From NCBI GenBank assembly GCA_025352785.1, contig JANXSD010000158.1, forward strand, positions 1 to 37,481: a DNA stretch of 37,481 nt. Reading direction: 5' to 3'. Positions 1 to 7,938 of this stretch are shown in pieces; the stretch's first letter is position 1, and every line of letters starts with the position of its first letter. Below the pieces are notes generated by a model. The model was not told the DNA's origin and ran no database searches. It saw only the letters and a list, made by a program, of their open reading frames with translations. The stretch is from Bacteroidota bacterium (GTDB lineage Bacteria > Bacteroidota > Bacteroidia > AKYH767-A > OLB10). The position numbers and the translations under genes are program-made.

Positions 1-972
1 AAAATTGGATACTTAAGTTCTAATCGAGCGAATAGAGGCTTTGATGATGATCTTTACACATTCAAGAAGAAATCAATTCGTATTCGTGGAATTGTAGTAA
101 ACAAAGAAAATGGTCAGCCGATAAAGAATGCAAAAGTTGAATTGAAATCTGACAATAATACTCTGTCATTTACTACAATGGAAAATGGACGTTTTGATTT
201 TCCAGGTGAGTTCGATAAAAATTATACGATAAAAGGACAAGCAGAAGGGTTAGGTGATACCACTTTACAATTTGCTACATCATCAATAACTCCCATTGAT
301 CCATTCGTGCGTATTGAACTCGGGAAGCCTTCGGCATTTGCAATTAGCATTACTGTTATTGATGCAGATACAAAATTGCCGATTCCTGGTGCCATTATTA
401 AAGATGAGATTACTGGACGTGAAATTGGAAGCACTGATTTACAAGGCCAATATAAACAAGCGTTAGTTCCAGAAAAAGACGAGCAATTAATTATTTCTAC
501 GGCAGGATATCGCCCTAAAATTATTATGTTAAAAGGACAACTTGGACAAACACCGAAAGACCTTAACTACAAAGTAGAGTTAACTCCTGCAAAAGATGTT
601 TATCCGTATGAAAATTGGTATAAGATTGTTTATTATGATCTTGACAAATACAATATTCGTGAAGATGCAACTAAAACAATGATTGAAGTATTAGCTTTCT
701 TAAAGGAACATTCAGATGTTAAGATTAGTATTAATTCGCATACGGATAGTCGTGCGACGAAAGAATATAACGAAAAACTTTCTGAGAACAGATCGAAATC
801 TATTAAACAATATTTAATTGATAAAGGTATCAGCAATAAACAAATTGGAAAAGTTACCTGGAGTGGTGAATCTGTAATGGTAAACAACTGCGGTGATGGC
901 GAACCTTGCACCGAAGAGATGCATCAACTAAATAGAAGAACGGAAATAACAGTGAATGGAATTATTCATTAG
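1..972 (+). CDS. OmpA family protein, 5' end outside window
   Basis: Open from base 1 to TAG at 970-972, giving 323 visible residues; the start lies upstream. The first residues (GYLSSNRANRGFDDDLYTF) look like the last blade of a PD40/WD40-like propeller. Two carboxypeptidase-regulatory-like beta-sandwich segments follow, at about residues 27-95 and 105-190. The last ~120 residues form an OmpA C-terminal peptidoglycan-binding domain with the motif HTDSRATKEYN followed by LSENRSKSIKQYL. The PD40, regulatory-domain, OmpA order is common in Bacteroidota outer-membrane or periplasmic proteins, including the PorE type of the T9SS. The role is probably to anchor an envelope complex to peptidoglycan. 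I cannot say whether this is PorE or one of its many paralogues, because the N-terminus is missing. Confidence 0.88.
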   Translation, partial: KIGYLSSNRANRGFDDDLYTFKKKSIRIRGIVVNKENGQPIKNAKVELKSDNNTLSFTTMENGRFDFPGEFDKNYTIKGQAEGLGDTTLQFATSSITPIDPFVRIELGKPSAFAISITVIDADTKLPIPGAIIKDEITGREIGSTDLQGQYKQALVPEKDEQLIISTAGYRPKIIMLKGQLGQTPKDLNYKVELTPAKDVYPYENWYKIVYYDLDKYNIREDATKTMIEVLAFLKEHSDVKISINSHTDSRATKEYNEKLSENRSKSIKQYLIDKGISNKQIGKVTWSGESVMVNNCGDGEPCTEEMHQLNRRTEITVNGIIH

Positions 973-990
973 GAATAATTTTATTCCTAA
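969..990 (+). terminator. Hairpin overlapping the stop codon of the OmpA-family gene
   Basis: Two perfect 10-base arms, TTAGGAATAA and TTATTCCTAA, are separated by two bases and include the TAG stop. The stem is AT-rich and no clear T-run follows, so intrinsic terminator function is uncertain. The hairpin itself is plain in the sequence. Confidence 0.4.
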
Positions 991-1576
991 ACAAACGTGT
1001 TATTACGTTAAAAACATTTTTCATATTCACGAATAAACTTTGATTCATAAATTATTTTTTCATCGTTACTTTACCCCTTTTCATTAATCGATATTAAAAA
1101 TGACAAACACATAAGTTAAAAAACTATCAATTTACTTTGATAAATAATTTATTGAACTAACTCAAAACTAATATTTGATTTAAGAGAAATACCCTTTGTT
1201 ACATTAGATGCATGAATTCCATTACATTTCTGCACACTTAAAAATAATTCATTTTTGCAAGTTTTCGTCGAATAAATAAGAAATGGAATTACGTCTATAT
1301 TATTCAAATACCGAAGTGCTTTTAATTCTATCTTCAATAAAAAAATTTGATTCTTGTAGGCAAGATTTTAAATTTCCACATGAATTCATTTGACTTTTTC
1401 ATCTTCTATCACTGCACTTGGCTCGTAACCTTGGCACACTTTATTAGTCATAAAACTTGCAATTAAATCACAAGTATTAATTATATAAAAAAATTATAAA
1501 ATTATATAACGCTTATTCTTTAATAAGTTTTGAATTTTACATCGTAATTACTATATAATAACTTAAAAAAATCAAA
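973..1576. other. 604-bp AT-rich intergenic region, no convincing gene
   Basis: Apart from the hairpin at its left edge and a promoter-like sequence at its right edge, this stretch holds no convincing gene. A 62-codon minus-strand frame at 1149-1337 starts with TTG and stays open a little further upstream (starting from about 1380). It could be a decayed gene remnant, but I see no motif strong enough to name it. The rest is A/T runs. Confidence 0.5.
1529..1559 (+). promoter_or_regulatory. Putative Bacteroidota-type promoter for the 1577 gene
   Basis: TTTG at 1529-1532 is followed by 19 bases and then TATATAAT at 1552-1559. The spacing and -33 box match the Bacteroidota sigma-ABfr pattern. 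The -7 box keeps the TA start but not the TTTG end. The start codon is 17 bases downstream. Confidence 0.35.
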
Positions 1577-1909
1577 ATGTCAGAAAACCAAAAAGACCAA
1601 CGCAACCAGCAATCTGGTAGCTCGTCAAATCAAAAAACACCGGATGGTAAAAATAAAACAACCGATCCGAACAAATCAACGACAAACCTAGGAACTCATC
1701 AAGGTTCTCAAGGTGGAAACCAGTCTGGAAATCAACAACGTCAAGCTTCTACTTTTAGTGAAGGCAAATCTAAATCTGATTTAAAAGAATCTAAAGATCA
1801 AGATGAAAACTCCAAGGATAAAGTAACAGGTAGTGAATGGCGACCTAAAGATTCGGATTCAGAAGGCGAAGAACACGGAAATCAAAATCCTAAAAGAAGA
1901 GATTTGTAA
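1577..1909 (+). CDS. Low-complexity hydrophilic protein, probably disordered
   Basis: This 110-residue protein is almost entirely Gln, Asn, Ser, Gly, Lys, Asp and Glu, with no hydrophobic core, no signal peptide and no membrane segment. It is rich in short Gln/Asn/Gly/Ser strings early and Lys/Asp/Glu-rich later, ending KRRDL. That composition resembles hydrophilin-like or stress-associated disordered proteins, but I recognise no family. It has an upstream promoter-like sequence and a strong terminator just downstream, so it is probably transcribed alone. Its place beside a general-stress protein and manganese catalase makes a stress role plausible, which is inference only. Confidence 0.7.
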   Translation: MSENQKDQRNQQSGSSSNQKTPDGKNKTTDPNKSTTNLGTHQGSQGGNQSGNQQRQASTFSEGKSKSDLKESKDQDENSKDKVTGSEWRPKDSDSEGEEHGNQNPKRRDL

Positions 1910-1922
1910 AAAAGATTTATAC

Positions 1923-1957
1923 AAACCTCTCCAATAGCGAGAGGTTTGCTTTTCTTA
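1923..1957 (+). terminator. Rho-independent terminator after the 1577 gene
   Basis: A perfect 9-bp stem (AAACCTCTC at 1923-1931, GAGAGGTTT at 1939-1947) with a 7-base loop is followed by a T-rich tract (GCTTTTCTT). It lies 13 bases past the stop codon. Confidence 0.85.
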
Positions 1958-1985
1958 TAATCAATTATTCTTTATATCAATATTT

Positions 1986-2153
1986 ATGAAAAAGTATTTG
2001 GCTTTCAATGTCTATATTGTACTTGTACTTTTATTAAGCTCTTGCAGTGCAATAGCAGGAATTTTCAAAGCAGGCATGGGATTCGGAATCTTTATAGTGG
2101 TTTTAGTGATAGTTGTCATTGCAGTGTTAGTCATGCGGAGCAATAAAAAATAA
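1986..2153 (+). CDS. Small lipoprotein with a second membrane segment (55 aa)
   Basis: ATG at 1986 to TAA at 2151-2153. The first ~20 residues form a lipoprotein signal ending LLLSSC, so Cys20 is the probable lipid site. A short Gly/Lys segment follows (AGIFKAGMGFG), then a strongly hydrophobic stretch of about 18 residues and a basic tail (MRSNKK). Very similar short proteins (lipobox, GIFKAG, one hydrophobic helix, basic end) are common in Bacteroidota. As I recall, some databases label them phosphatidate cytidylyltransferase, which a 55-residue protein cannot be. It sits in the stress-gene cluster, 20 bases before the next gene. Function unknown. Confidence 0.7.
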   Translation: MKKYLAFNVYIVLVLLLSSCSAIAGIFKAGMGFGIFIVVLVIVVIAVLVMRSNKK

Positions 2154-2173
2154 ATAATATTAATAAAAAAAAC

Positions 2174-2632
2174 ATGAAAAATATATTAGTGGTAATTGTC
2201 ACTTTGCTAATCAGCTTTAACGCATATTCACAAAAAGATTCCTTGAATTACAAGACGAATGCAGATTCCTTGCCCAACTCCGACGAAGATTTTAAAATTA
2301 AGAGGGATCCAAATGGCTCTATGCACAATCAAGATAATAATCCAAACAAGAAAAATGATTTTCAGATGCAAGATGATATGCAGAATAAAGACAAATTGCA
2401 CGAATCGAAAATGATACAACATCAATATAATCTGAGGGATAGTTCGAAGACACGTACTGTTAAGTATAAAAATTACAAAACTACTATTAAGCACCAAAAA
2501 ACTACCCAATCAAAATATTCGACGATAAAATCTGCATCTCCATCAAAAAACACTGTGCCTAAAAAAAATAAAACCGATAAGAATAAAATGTATTTGGTGC
2601 CAGATAATACTTACAAAAAAAATATTAAATAA
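2174..2632 (+). CDS. Exported highly charged protein of unknown function
   Basis: This 152-residue protein begins with a signal peptide (MKNILVVIVTLLISFNAYSQ, cleavage likely after YS). The mature part is hydrophilic, first Asp/Asn-rich (about residues 25-75), then very Lys/Thr/Ser-rich and basic to the end. No fold or motif is recognisable and much of it is likely disordered. It lies 20 bases after the small lipoprotein and 54 bases before the general-stress gene, so these may share a transcript. The contrast between a neutral-to-acidic first half and a strongly basic second half suggests binding to an acidic polymer, but that is a guess. Confidence 0.65.
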   Translation: MKNILVVIVTLLISFNAYSQKDSLNYKTNADSLPNSDEDFKIKRDPNGSMHNQDNNPNKKNDFQMQDDMQNKDKLHESKMIQHQYNLRDSSKTRTVKYKNYKTTIKHQKTTQSKYSTIKSASPSKNTVPKKNKTDKNKMYLVPDNTYKKNIK

Positions 2633-2686
2633 GTAGTAAAATGCAGCACTGATTTTTAATTCACAAATTAAATATAAATAAACAAA

Positions 2687-3253
2687 ATGGAAAAAGAACA
2701 AATTCAAATGCAGGAGAAAACGACCACAGGCAGTGGGTCAATGTTAACTGGAATGTTTCGAGACAGAGAAAGCACAGAAAATGCATATAAAACTTTGCAT
2801 GAAAGAGGTTATACAAAGGATGATATAAATTTGGTGATGTCGGATGAGACACGAAAAAAACATTTCTCAGGAGACGTAAAAGAAACCGAACTCGGCACTA
2901 AAGCCGCTGAAGGTGCTGGAAAAGGTTCAGCCATTGGAGGAGCGGTAGGTGCTATTGCTGGAGTAATTGCAGCAGTGGGTACAAGTTTGCTCATACCTGG
3001 TCTTGGACTAATTGTAGCTGGCCCCATTGCAGCAGGTCTTGCAGGTGCAGGTGCAGGAGGTATTACAGGTGGAATTATTGGGGCGTTAGTAGGATCGGGT
3101 ATACCTGAAGAACGTGCTAAGCTTTATGATTCTGGTGTTAAAAATGGAAATATTGTTATGGGTGTAAAACCACGCAATGAAGATGATGCGAAATATTTGG
3201 AAGAAAGCTGGCGCGCAAACCGTGGCGAAGAAATTTATTCCGGTAAAAGTTAA
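2687..3253 (+). CDS. General stress protein, YflT/GSP17M-like with glycine zipper
   Basis: The 188-residue protein has an N-terminal module at about residues 19-60, MLTGMFRDRESTENAYKTL then HERGYTKDDINLVMS. This is the pattern of the heat-induced stress protein YflT domain (general stress protein 17M). Residues 74-138 are a glycine-zipper-like hydrophobic block with repeated GA/GG pairs, likely membrane-inserting. The C-terminal third repeats the fold idea (EERAKLYDSGVKNGNIVMGV). Such proteins are typically induced by general stress, and their biochemical role is not established. It ends 41 bases before manganese catalase, suggesting co-expression. Confidence 0.8.
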   Translation: MEKEQIQMQEKTTTGSGSMLTGMFRDRESTENAYKTLHERGYTKDDINLVMSDETRKKHFSGDVKETELGTKAAEGAGKGSAIGGAVGAIAGVIAAVGTSLLIPGLGLIVAGPIAAGLAGAGAGGITGGIIGALVGSGIPEERAKLYDSGVKNGNIVMGVKPRNEDDAKYLEESWRANRGEEIYSGKS

Positions 3254-3294
3254 ATTAATCACAAATTACAATAACCAAATAAAGCTCCATATTT

Positions 3295-4230
3295 ATGTTT
3301 CATCACGTAAAAGAATTACAGTTTAATGCACGAGTGTCCAAACCAGATCCTCGATTTGCAAGATTATTGCTCGAACAATTCGGTGGTCCTAATGGTGAAC
3401 TTAAAGCTGCAATGCAGTATTTCGTTCAAGCATTTGGATGCCGCAAACCTTATCCTGATAAGTATGATATGCTTATGGATATTGCAACAGAAGAATTCAG
3501 CCATTTGGAAATCGTTGGAGCAACCATCCAAATGCTTCTTACAGGAGTAAATGGTGAACTAAAAAATGCTGCTGATGAATCTGACCTCACCAAATTATTA
3601 GATGGCAAAGGTGCTAAAGAAGGTTACATTCATGAAGCTTTGGTAAATCCTCATTTCTTTTTAGTTAGTGGAGGAACGCCGTCGCTAACTGACAGCAATG
3701 GAAATCCATGGTCAGCAACTTACATTATGGGCATGGGAGATATAACTGTAGATATGCGGCTTAACATGGCAGCTGAATCAACAGCAAAATTGGTTTACGA
3801 AAACCTTATGAAATTTACTGATGATGTTTTAGTAAAAGAAACACTCCGATTTTTAATGACGCGTGAGGTAACCCATTTCCAGATGTTCCAAGCTGCCCTA
3901 GATAGTGTTCAACCTAACTTCCCACCAGGCATCTTACAAGGTGACCCCAAATACAGTAACAAATATTTCAACATGTCACAAGGAGAAGATTTTTCTGGCC
4001 CTTGGAATGAAGGAAAAACTTCTGAAATGGGTGAGGATTGGCAATACATCGAAGACCCATATCAACATGTGCTGGATACTAACGGCTTATTAGAAGAAAA
4101 AGCAGAAGGCACCAAACGAAATGAAAAATCTGTTCAGGCAAAGAATAAAGCATTAAGTGCTCAGAGAAAAACTCAAATCGATAAGGCAACTCTTCCATCG
4201 AACGGCGAAATAAGGTGGTCAATTTATTAA
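3295..4230 (+). CDS. Manganese catalase (non-haem)
   Basis: This 311-residue protein converts hydrogen peroxide to water and oxygen with a dinuclear Mn centre. All five ligand positions of the family can be placed: Glu35, Glu67 and His70 (EEFSH), Glu161, and Glu191/His194 (REVTHF). The 33-residue spacing between Glu161 and His194 equals the Glu148-His181 spacing reported for the Lactobacillus plantarum enzyme. Length is slightly above the usual ~270-300 because of a Lys/Glu-rich C-terminal tail (about residues 265-300). It is cytoplasmic with no signal peptide. The neighbouring general-stress protein upstream and Ku/glycosylase genes downstream fit a peroxide and DNA-damage protection cluster. 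Confidence 0.93.
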   Translation: MFHHVKELQFNARVSKPDPRFARLLLEQFGGPNGELKAAMQYFVQAFGCRKPYPDKYDMLMDIATEEFSHLEIVGATIQMLLTGVNGELKNAADESDLTKLLDGKGAKEGYIHEALVNPHFFLVSGGTPSLTDSNGNPWSATYIMGMGDITVDMRLNMAAESTAKLVYENLMKFTDDVLVKETLRFLMTREVTHFQMFQAALDSVQPNFPPGILQGDPKYSNKYFNMSQGEDFSGPWNEGKTSEMGEDWQYIEDPYQHVLDTNGLLEEKAEGTKRNEKSVQAKNKALSAQRKTQIDKATLPSNGEIRWSIY

Positions 4231-4505
4231 CCATCAAATCAATTTGAAGAAATGGAGGAAACATCAACTTCAAAAGGAAAACCACAAAGCACTAAAAAAA
4301 TATTAATGATTTAAGATAGTTTTATGGTGGAGATTTATTTACAAATTAGTGTGCTTCTTTTCTGACTTGGTGAAAAAATTCCCACACCACACAGATTATA
4401 ATTATCTATAAAATACATTGTGCATTATTTGTATTAATGCTCGTACGAAAAAAACGGAGACAGTATTTTTTAATTTAATATTATAATGTTTTAAAATAAA
4501 ATATC

Positions 4506-5060
4506 ATGCGTTCAATTTGGACAGGTTCAATCAGTTTTGGATTAATTAATATTCCAGTAAAATTATTTTCGGCGGTACAGGAAAGCACACTCGATTTAGA
4601 TATGCTTGACATCAAAGACCATTCAAACATTAAATTTAAGCGTGTTAATGAAGCAAGAGGAAAGGAAGTTGCTTATGAAAATATTGTTAAAGGTTATAAG
4701 ATGGATAGTGGTTATGTAATTTTAGAAGAAGAAGATTTTGAAGCTGCAGATGCTATAAAAACAAAGACTATTGAAATTGTAAATTTTGTTAAAGAACAGG
4801 AAATTGATAGCCTCTATTATGAACAACCCTACTACCTTGAACCCGAAAAATCTGCGATGAAGGCTTATGCCTTGTTACGTGACGCTTTAGAATCTTCGGG
4901 TAAAGTAGGGGTTACCACATTTGTTTTGAGAAATAAAGAAGGGTTGGCAATTCTCAAGCCATATAAAAACGTAATAGTTTTAAATCGTATTCGATTTGCT
5001 CAGGAAATTAGAGAAACTTCTAAATTAATATTACCACCGATTTCTAAGACTAAAACATAA
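4506..5060 (+). CDS. ku: Ku protein, N-terminal part (ended by in-frame TAA)
   Basis: The 184 residues match the beta-barrel core of bacterial Ku, which binds DNA ends and recruits LigD in non-homologous end joining: [20 protein letters not shown] at the N-terminus, then the IKFKRVNE and [10 protein letters not shown] motifs and [12 protein letters not shown]. Bacterial Ku is usually about 250-290 residues. Here translation stops at TAA 5058-5060, but the same frame continues at once into the missing helical arm. The expected text at this point is a Lys-rich linker, so one base change from AAA to TAA would explain it. As read, the product lacks the C-terminal arm and tail. No LigD gene lies in the window. 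Confidence 0.85.
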   Translation: MRSIWTGSISFGLINIPVKLFSAVQESTLDLDMLDIKDHSNIKFKRVNEARGKEVAYENIVKGYKMDSGYVILEEEDFEAADAIKTKTIEIVNFVKEQEIDSLYYEQPYYLEPEKSAMKAYALLRDALESSGKVGVTTFVLRNKEGLAILKPYKNVIVLNRIRFAQEIRETSKLILPPISKTKT

Positions 5061-5063
5061 GAA

Positions 5064-5285
5064 ATGGATATGGCGAATAAATTAGTTGAGCAACTTACAG
5101 AAAAATTCAATATTACTAAATACAAAGATTCCTATACTTCTAAACTATTAAAAATTATTAAAGAAAAATCTAAAGGGAAAAAAATATCAATTCCGAAAAT
5201 GAAAGTGGTACATAAACAAAATGACAATTTAATGGATATGTTAAAAGCAAGTTTAAGTACGAAAAAAATTAAATCAGCTAAATAA
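5064..5285 (+). CDS. ku: Ku protein, C-terminal arm, same frame after the stop
   Basis: Seventy-three residues in the same frame as the Ku N-terminal part, beginning at an ATG just 3 bases after the TAA. The text ([43 protein letters not shown]) is the usual C-terminal arm of bacterial Ku with its short basic tail. The sequence is well conserved, so the interruption is recent, artefactual or tolerated. Reinitiation at ATG 5064 or 5070 could make a two-piece Ku. The glycosylase start codon follows 1 base after this stop, so the cluster still reads as a coupled operon. Confidence 0.75.
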   Translation: MDMANKLVEQLTEKFNITKYKDSYTSKLLKIIKEKSKGKKISIPKMKVVHKQNDNLMDMLKASLSTKKIKSAK

Positions 5286-5286
5286 A

Positions 5287-5931
5287 ATGCCCGAAGGTCC
5301 GTCAATTGTTCTTTTAAAAGAAGAAGTAATGCAATTCACAGGTAAAAAAATTCTTGCTATTTGTGGTAATAGCAATATAGACCAGGCACATTTGCTAAAC
5401 CAAAAAGTACTTGCTTTTAAAAGTTGGGGTAAACATTTTCTTATATGCTTTAAAGATTTTACACTTCGAATTCATTTTTTAATGTTTGGCAGTTATCGAG
5501 TCAATGAAAAAAAAACTGATAAACCAATACGTTTAAATTTTACTTTCAAAAAAGGTGAAATAAATTTCTATTCGTGCTCCATTAAATATTTAAAAGGCGA
5601 CCTAAATACACATTATGATTGGAGTGCAGATGTAATGAATGAAGATTGGAATCCTAAAAGTGCTAAAGCCAAAATTAAACAACTACCCGAAGCACTTGTT
5701 TGTGATGCACTTTTAGATCAAGATATTTTTGCAGGAGTTGGAAACATAATTAAAAATGAGGTTTTATATCATATTCGCGTACATCCCGAATCGCTCATAA
5801 ATAAATTGCCTTCATACAAACTCAAAAAACTGATTGGTGAAGCAAGTATCTATAGCTTTCAATTTTTAGAATGGAAACGGCAATTTGAATTAAAACAACA
5901 CTGGTTGGCCCACACAAAAAAAAATGTTTAA
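5287..5931 (+). CDS. Endonuclease VIII/Fpg-family DNA glycosylase, zinc finger lost by frameshift
   Basis: This 214-residue product starts MPEGPSIVLL: the mature N-terminus is Pro2, the catalytic nucleophile, followed by Glu3, as in the Fpg/Nei base-excision glycosylases. KSWGKHFLICF supplies the conserved lysine, and the H2TH region reads CDALLDQDIFAGVGNIIKNE. The enzyme would remove oxidised bases and nick the strand. The frame ends at TAA 5929-5931 right after AHTKKNV, where the C-terminal zinc finger should begin. The zinc finger is intact in the -1 frame (see 5932-6020). The break falls in a run of nine A at 5916-5924. The start codon is 1 base after the Ku C-terminal fragment. Confidence 0.85.
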   Translation: MPEGPSIVLLKEEVMQFTGKKILAICGNSNIDQAHLLNQKVLAFKSWGKHFLICFKDFTLRIHFLMFGSYRVNEKKTDKPIRLNFTFKKGEINFYSCSIKYLKGDLNTHYDWSADVMNEDWNPKSAKAKIKQLPEALVCDALLDQDIFAGVGNIIKNEVLYHIRVHPESLINKLPSYKLKKLIGEASIYSFQFLEWKRQFELKQHWLAHTKKNV

Positions 5932-6020
5932 GATGTAATTTACCTATTGTTAAAAAATATACCGGAACTAAAAATCGAAGAAGTTTTTTTTGTCTCCATT
6001 GTCAGATTTTATATTGTTAG
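5932..6020 (+). pseudogene. Out-of-frame zinc-finger tail of the glycosylase
   Basis: Read in the -1 frame after the A-run, the sequence gives KCLRCNLPIVKKYTGTKN then RRSFFCLHCQILYC and a TAG at 6018-6020. That is a complete Cys4 zinc finger (CLRC and CLHC) with the conserved RRSFFC segment expected at the end of this family. One extra A in the run, or a -1 ribosomal slip, would join it to the upstream frame and restore a protein of about 243 residues. Confidence 0.8.
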
Positions 6021-6335
6021 TTTTGATTTTGTAGTGTGCTTATCAACTTTTAATGATTTTGTAATTTTCTCATTCTAAGATAACATGCAATTAGAATAAT
6101 TAATAAAGAAAAACCAAATACTATTGCAGTGATGAAATAACTTTGATTAACAATGTGATGTAACATTACTCCAATGCATTAATCAAATACACATTAAAGC
6201 AGCAAGATTATTCACAAAATGCTGAATAACATTCTTTAAGTAAGGTCAAAATAATTGTGATATACATCTAATTGAGGGCACTACCTGAGACTGTAAACAA
6301 CAAATCACTATCTTTAGGTTTCTATAAATCATTTT
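6021..6335. other. 315-bp gap, AT-rich, one possible tiny gene
   Basis: Between the glycosylase tail and cytidine deaminase I see no full-size gene or clear terminator. The only coding candidate is a 38-codon minus-strand frame, listed separately. Confidence 0.5.
6050..6166 (-). CDS. Possible 38-aa single-span membrane protein
   Basis: An ATG-started frame of 38 codons encodes a short N-terminus (MLHHIVNQS), one hydrophobic helix of about 20 residues, and a basic C-terminus (RMRKLQNH). The layout, outside-short/helix/Arg-Lys tail, follows the positive-inside rule and resembles small accessory membrane proteins such as CcmD in shape only. GGAG lies two bases before the ATG, closer than usual for a ribosome binding site. 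In AT-rich DNA a frame of this size can occur by chance. Confidence 0.3.
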   Translation of the reverse strand: MLHHIVNQSYFITAIVFGFSLLIILIACYLRMRKLQNH

Positions 6336-6830
6336 ATGCGTCATATTACACTAGATAGTACCTTTGAAGAATACCAATCCTTTAGCGAACTTCCACAAGT
6401 TGATCAAGCGTTGATTAATGAAGCTAAAAAAGCCGCTCTTGATGCGTATGCACCTTATTCACATTTTCATGTTGGTGCTGCTGTTGAGCTTGAAAACGGC
6501 AAAATCATTAGAGGAAATAATCAAGAAAATGCTGCTTATCCATCTGGACTTTGCGCAGAACGTGTTGCACTTTTTGCTGCAGGAGCACAACATCCAGGTG
6601 AGAAGATAAAATCAATCGCGATCACTGCATATCCTGAAAGCACTGATAATGCATCGGTTCCAGTAAGTCCTTGTGGTGATTGCCGACAAGTAATGGCAGA
6701 ATATGAGCAACGTTATGGTCAGAAAATTAGATTAATTATGGAATCTGGAGAGGGGAAATTTATTGTTGCTCCAAGTGTTAAGCAGCTTTTGCCATTCCTT
6801 TTTAATGCAGAAAGTATGGCAGCAAAATAG
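6336..6830 (+). CDS. cdd: Cytidine deaminase
   Basis: This 164-residue zinc enzyme deaminates cytidine and deoxycytidine to uridine and deoxyuridine for pyrimidine salvage. The zinc site is explicit: Cys73-Ala-Glu75 (CAERVALF), where Glu is the proton shuttle, and Pro112-Cys113-Gly-Asp-Cys116 (PCGDCRQ). The segment YSHFHVGAAVELENGKI before it is the usual substrate-binding region. Three cysteine ligands mark the small homotetrameric class. The protein is about 30 residues longer than the ~130-residue minimal enzymes, with extra N-terminal residues. It is cytoplasmic. It lies 83 bases before pdhA on the same strand, and any functional link is not obvious. Confidence 0.93.
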   Translation: MRHITLDSTFEEYQSFSELPQVDQALINEAKKAALDAYAPYSHFHVGAAVELENGKIIRGNNQENAAYPSGLCAERVALFAAGAQHPGEKIKSIAITAYPESTDNASVPVSPCGDCRQVMAEYEQRYGQKIRLIMESGEGKFIVAPSVKQLLPFLFNAESMAAK

Positions 6831-6913
6831 TGATTTTATCTATTTTCTTAAGCTGATAGTTTCAATGCTATTTTTAATGAAAACTAATGTGATTTAGCCT
6901 ATTTTTGCCTTTA

Positions 6914-7936
6914 ATGGAAACTAGCACTAGCAAAGTCAAAAAGAATAAGCTGAAATTCAGCCGTGAGACTTACCTGAAATGGTATGAAGATATGTTACTG
7001 ATGCGTCGCTTCGAAGAACGTGCAGGGCAGCTTTATGGCATGCAGAAAATAAAAGGCTTTTGTCATTTATATATTGGACAGGAAGCAGTTGTTGCCGGAG
7101 CCATGAGTGTACTGAAACCTTCGGATGCTATGATAACTGCCTATCGTGATCATGCGCATGCACTAGCAAAAGGCATTTCTGCTCGCGAAGTAATGGCAGA
7201 ACTTTTTGCAAAAGCTACTGGTTGTTCTAAGGGAAAAGGAGGTTCGATGCACATGTTTTCGAAAGAGAAACGTTTTTTTGGTGGGCATGGTATTGTAGGT
7301 GGTCAAATTCCATTGGGCGCTGGTATCGCTTTCGCAGAAAAATATAATAATACAGGAAATATTTGTGTTTGTTATATGGGTGATGGTGCTGTTCGTCAAG
7401 GTGCATTACACGAAGCATTTAATATGTCGATGTTATGGAAACTTCCTGTAGTATTTGTTGTTGAAAATAACGCGTATGCGATGGGGACATCGGTAGAAAG
7501 AACTAGTAACGTTACAGAATTATATAAAATTGGATCTGGATACGACATGCCATCTTATCCAGTTGATGGAATGAATGTAGAAGCTGTTCATGATGCGATG
7601 GAGATGGCTTGCGAGCATGCACGTTCAGGAAAAGGTCCTGTATTTTTAGAGATGCAAACCTATCGTTATCGAGGTCATTCAATGAGTGATCCTGCGAAAT
7701 ACAGAACTAAGGAAGAAGTAGAAAGTTATAAAGCAAAAGATCCTGTTGAAATTGCAAGAGAAACTTTACTTACCAATAATCTTGCAACCGAAGAGGAAGT
7801 GGAAGCTATCAACAAAAAAGTAGCCGATATTGTTGATGATAGTGTAAAGTTTGCTGAAGAATCGCCGTATCCTGATGCATCCGAACTCTTTAAGGATGTT
7901 TATATGCAGGAAGATTATCCGTACATTATAGAGTAA
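6914..7936 (+). CDS. pdhA: Pyruvate dehydrogenase E1 component, alpha subunit
   Basis: From the ATG at 6914 (a TTG three codons earlier is less likely) this gives 340 residues, the usual size. E1-alpha pairs with E1-beta to decarboxylate pyruvate using thiamine diphosphate. The cofactor motif runs from GDGAVRQGALHEAFNM (Gly-Asp-Gly at about 156-158) to ENN about 30 residues on. The loop YRYRGHSMSDPAKYR is the conserved E1-alpha segment near the active site. KGGSMHMF and GGHGIVGGQIPLGAG are family signatures. E2 follows 176 bases later. The E1-beta gene is not between them and is not elsewhere in the window, so it must be encoded elsewhere. Confidence 0.94.
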   Translation: METSTSKVKKNKLKFSRETYLKWYEDMLLMRRFEERAGQLYGMQKIKGFCHLYIGQEAVVAGAMSVLKPSDAMITAYRDHAHALAKGISAREVMAELFAKATGCSKGKGGSMHMFSKEKRFFGGHGIVGGQIPLGAGIAFAEKYNNTGNICVCYMGDGAVRQGALHEAFNMSMLWKLPVVFVVENNAYAMGTSVERTSNVTELYKIGSGYDMPSYPVDGMNVEAVHDAMEMACEHARSGKGPVFLEMQTYRYRGHSMSDPAKYRTKEEVESYKAKDPVEIARETLLTNNLATEEEVEAINKKVADIVDDSVKFAEESPYPDASELFKDVYMQEDYPYIIE

Positions 7937-7938
7937 AT

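Noticed and set aside
1149-1337. 62-codon minus-strand frame, taken for a decayed gene.
   Set aside because: TTG start, no upstream signal and no clear family motif. AT-rich chance frame or old remnant, so not listed as a gene.
1986-2153. Naming the 55-aa lipoprotein a phosphatidate cytidylyltransferase.
   Set aside because: That enzyme is a polytopic protein of about 250 residues or more. The label for such short proteins is an annotation artefact.
4252-4314. 20-codon frame after manganese catalase (MEETSTSKGKPQ...).
   Set aside because: Too short, and no hydrophobic or structured content; cannot be told from chance.
6824-6846. Hairpin (AAAATAG/CTATTTT) at the cytidine deaminase stop as a terminator.
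   Set aside because: Only seven A/T-rich pairs, a nine-base loop and no following T-run.
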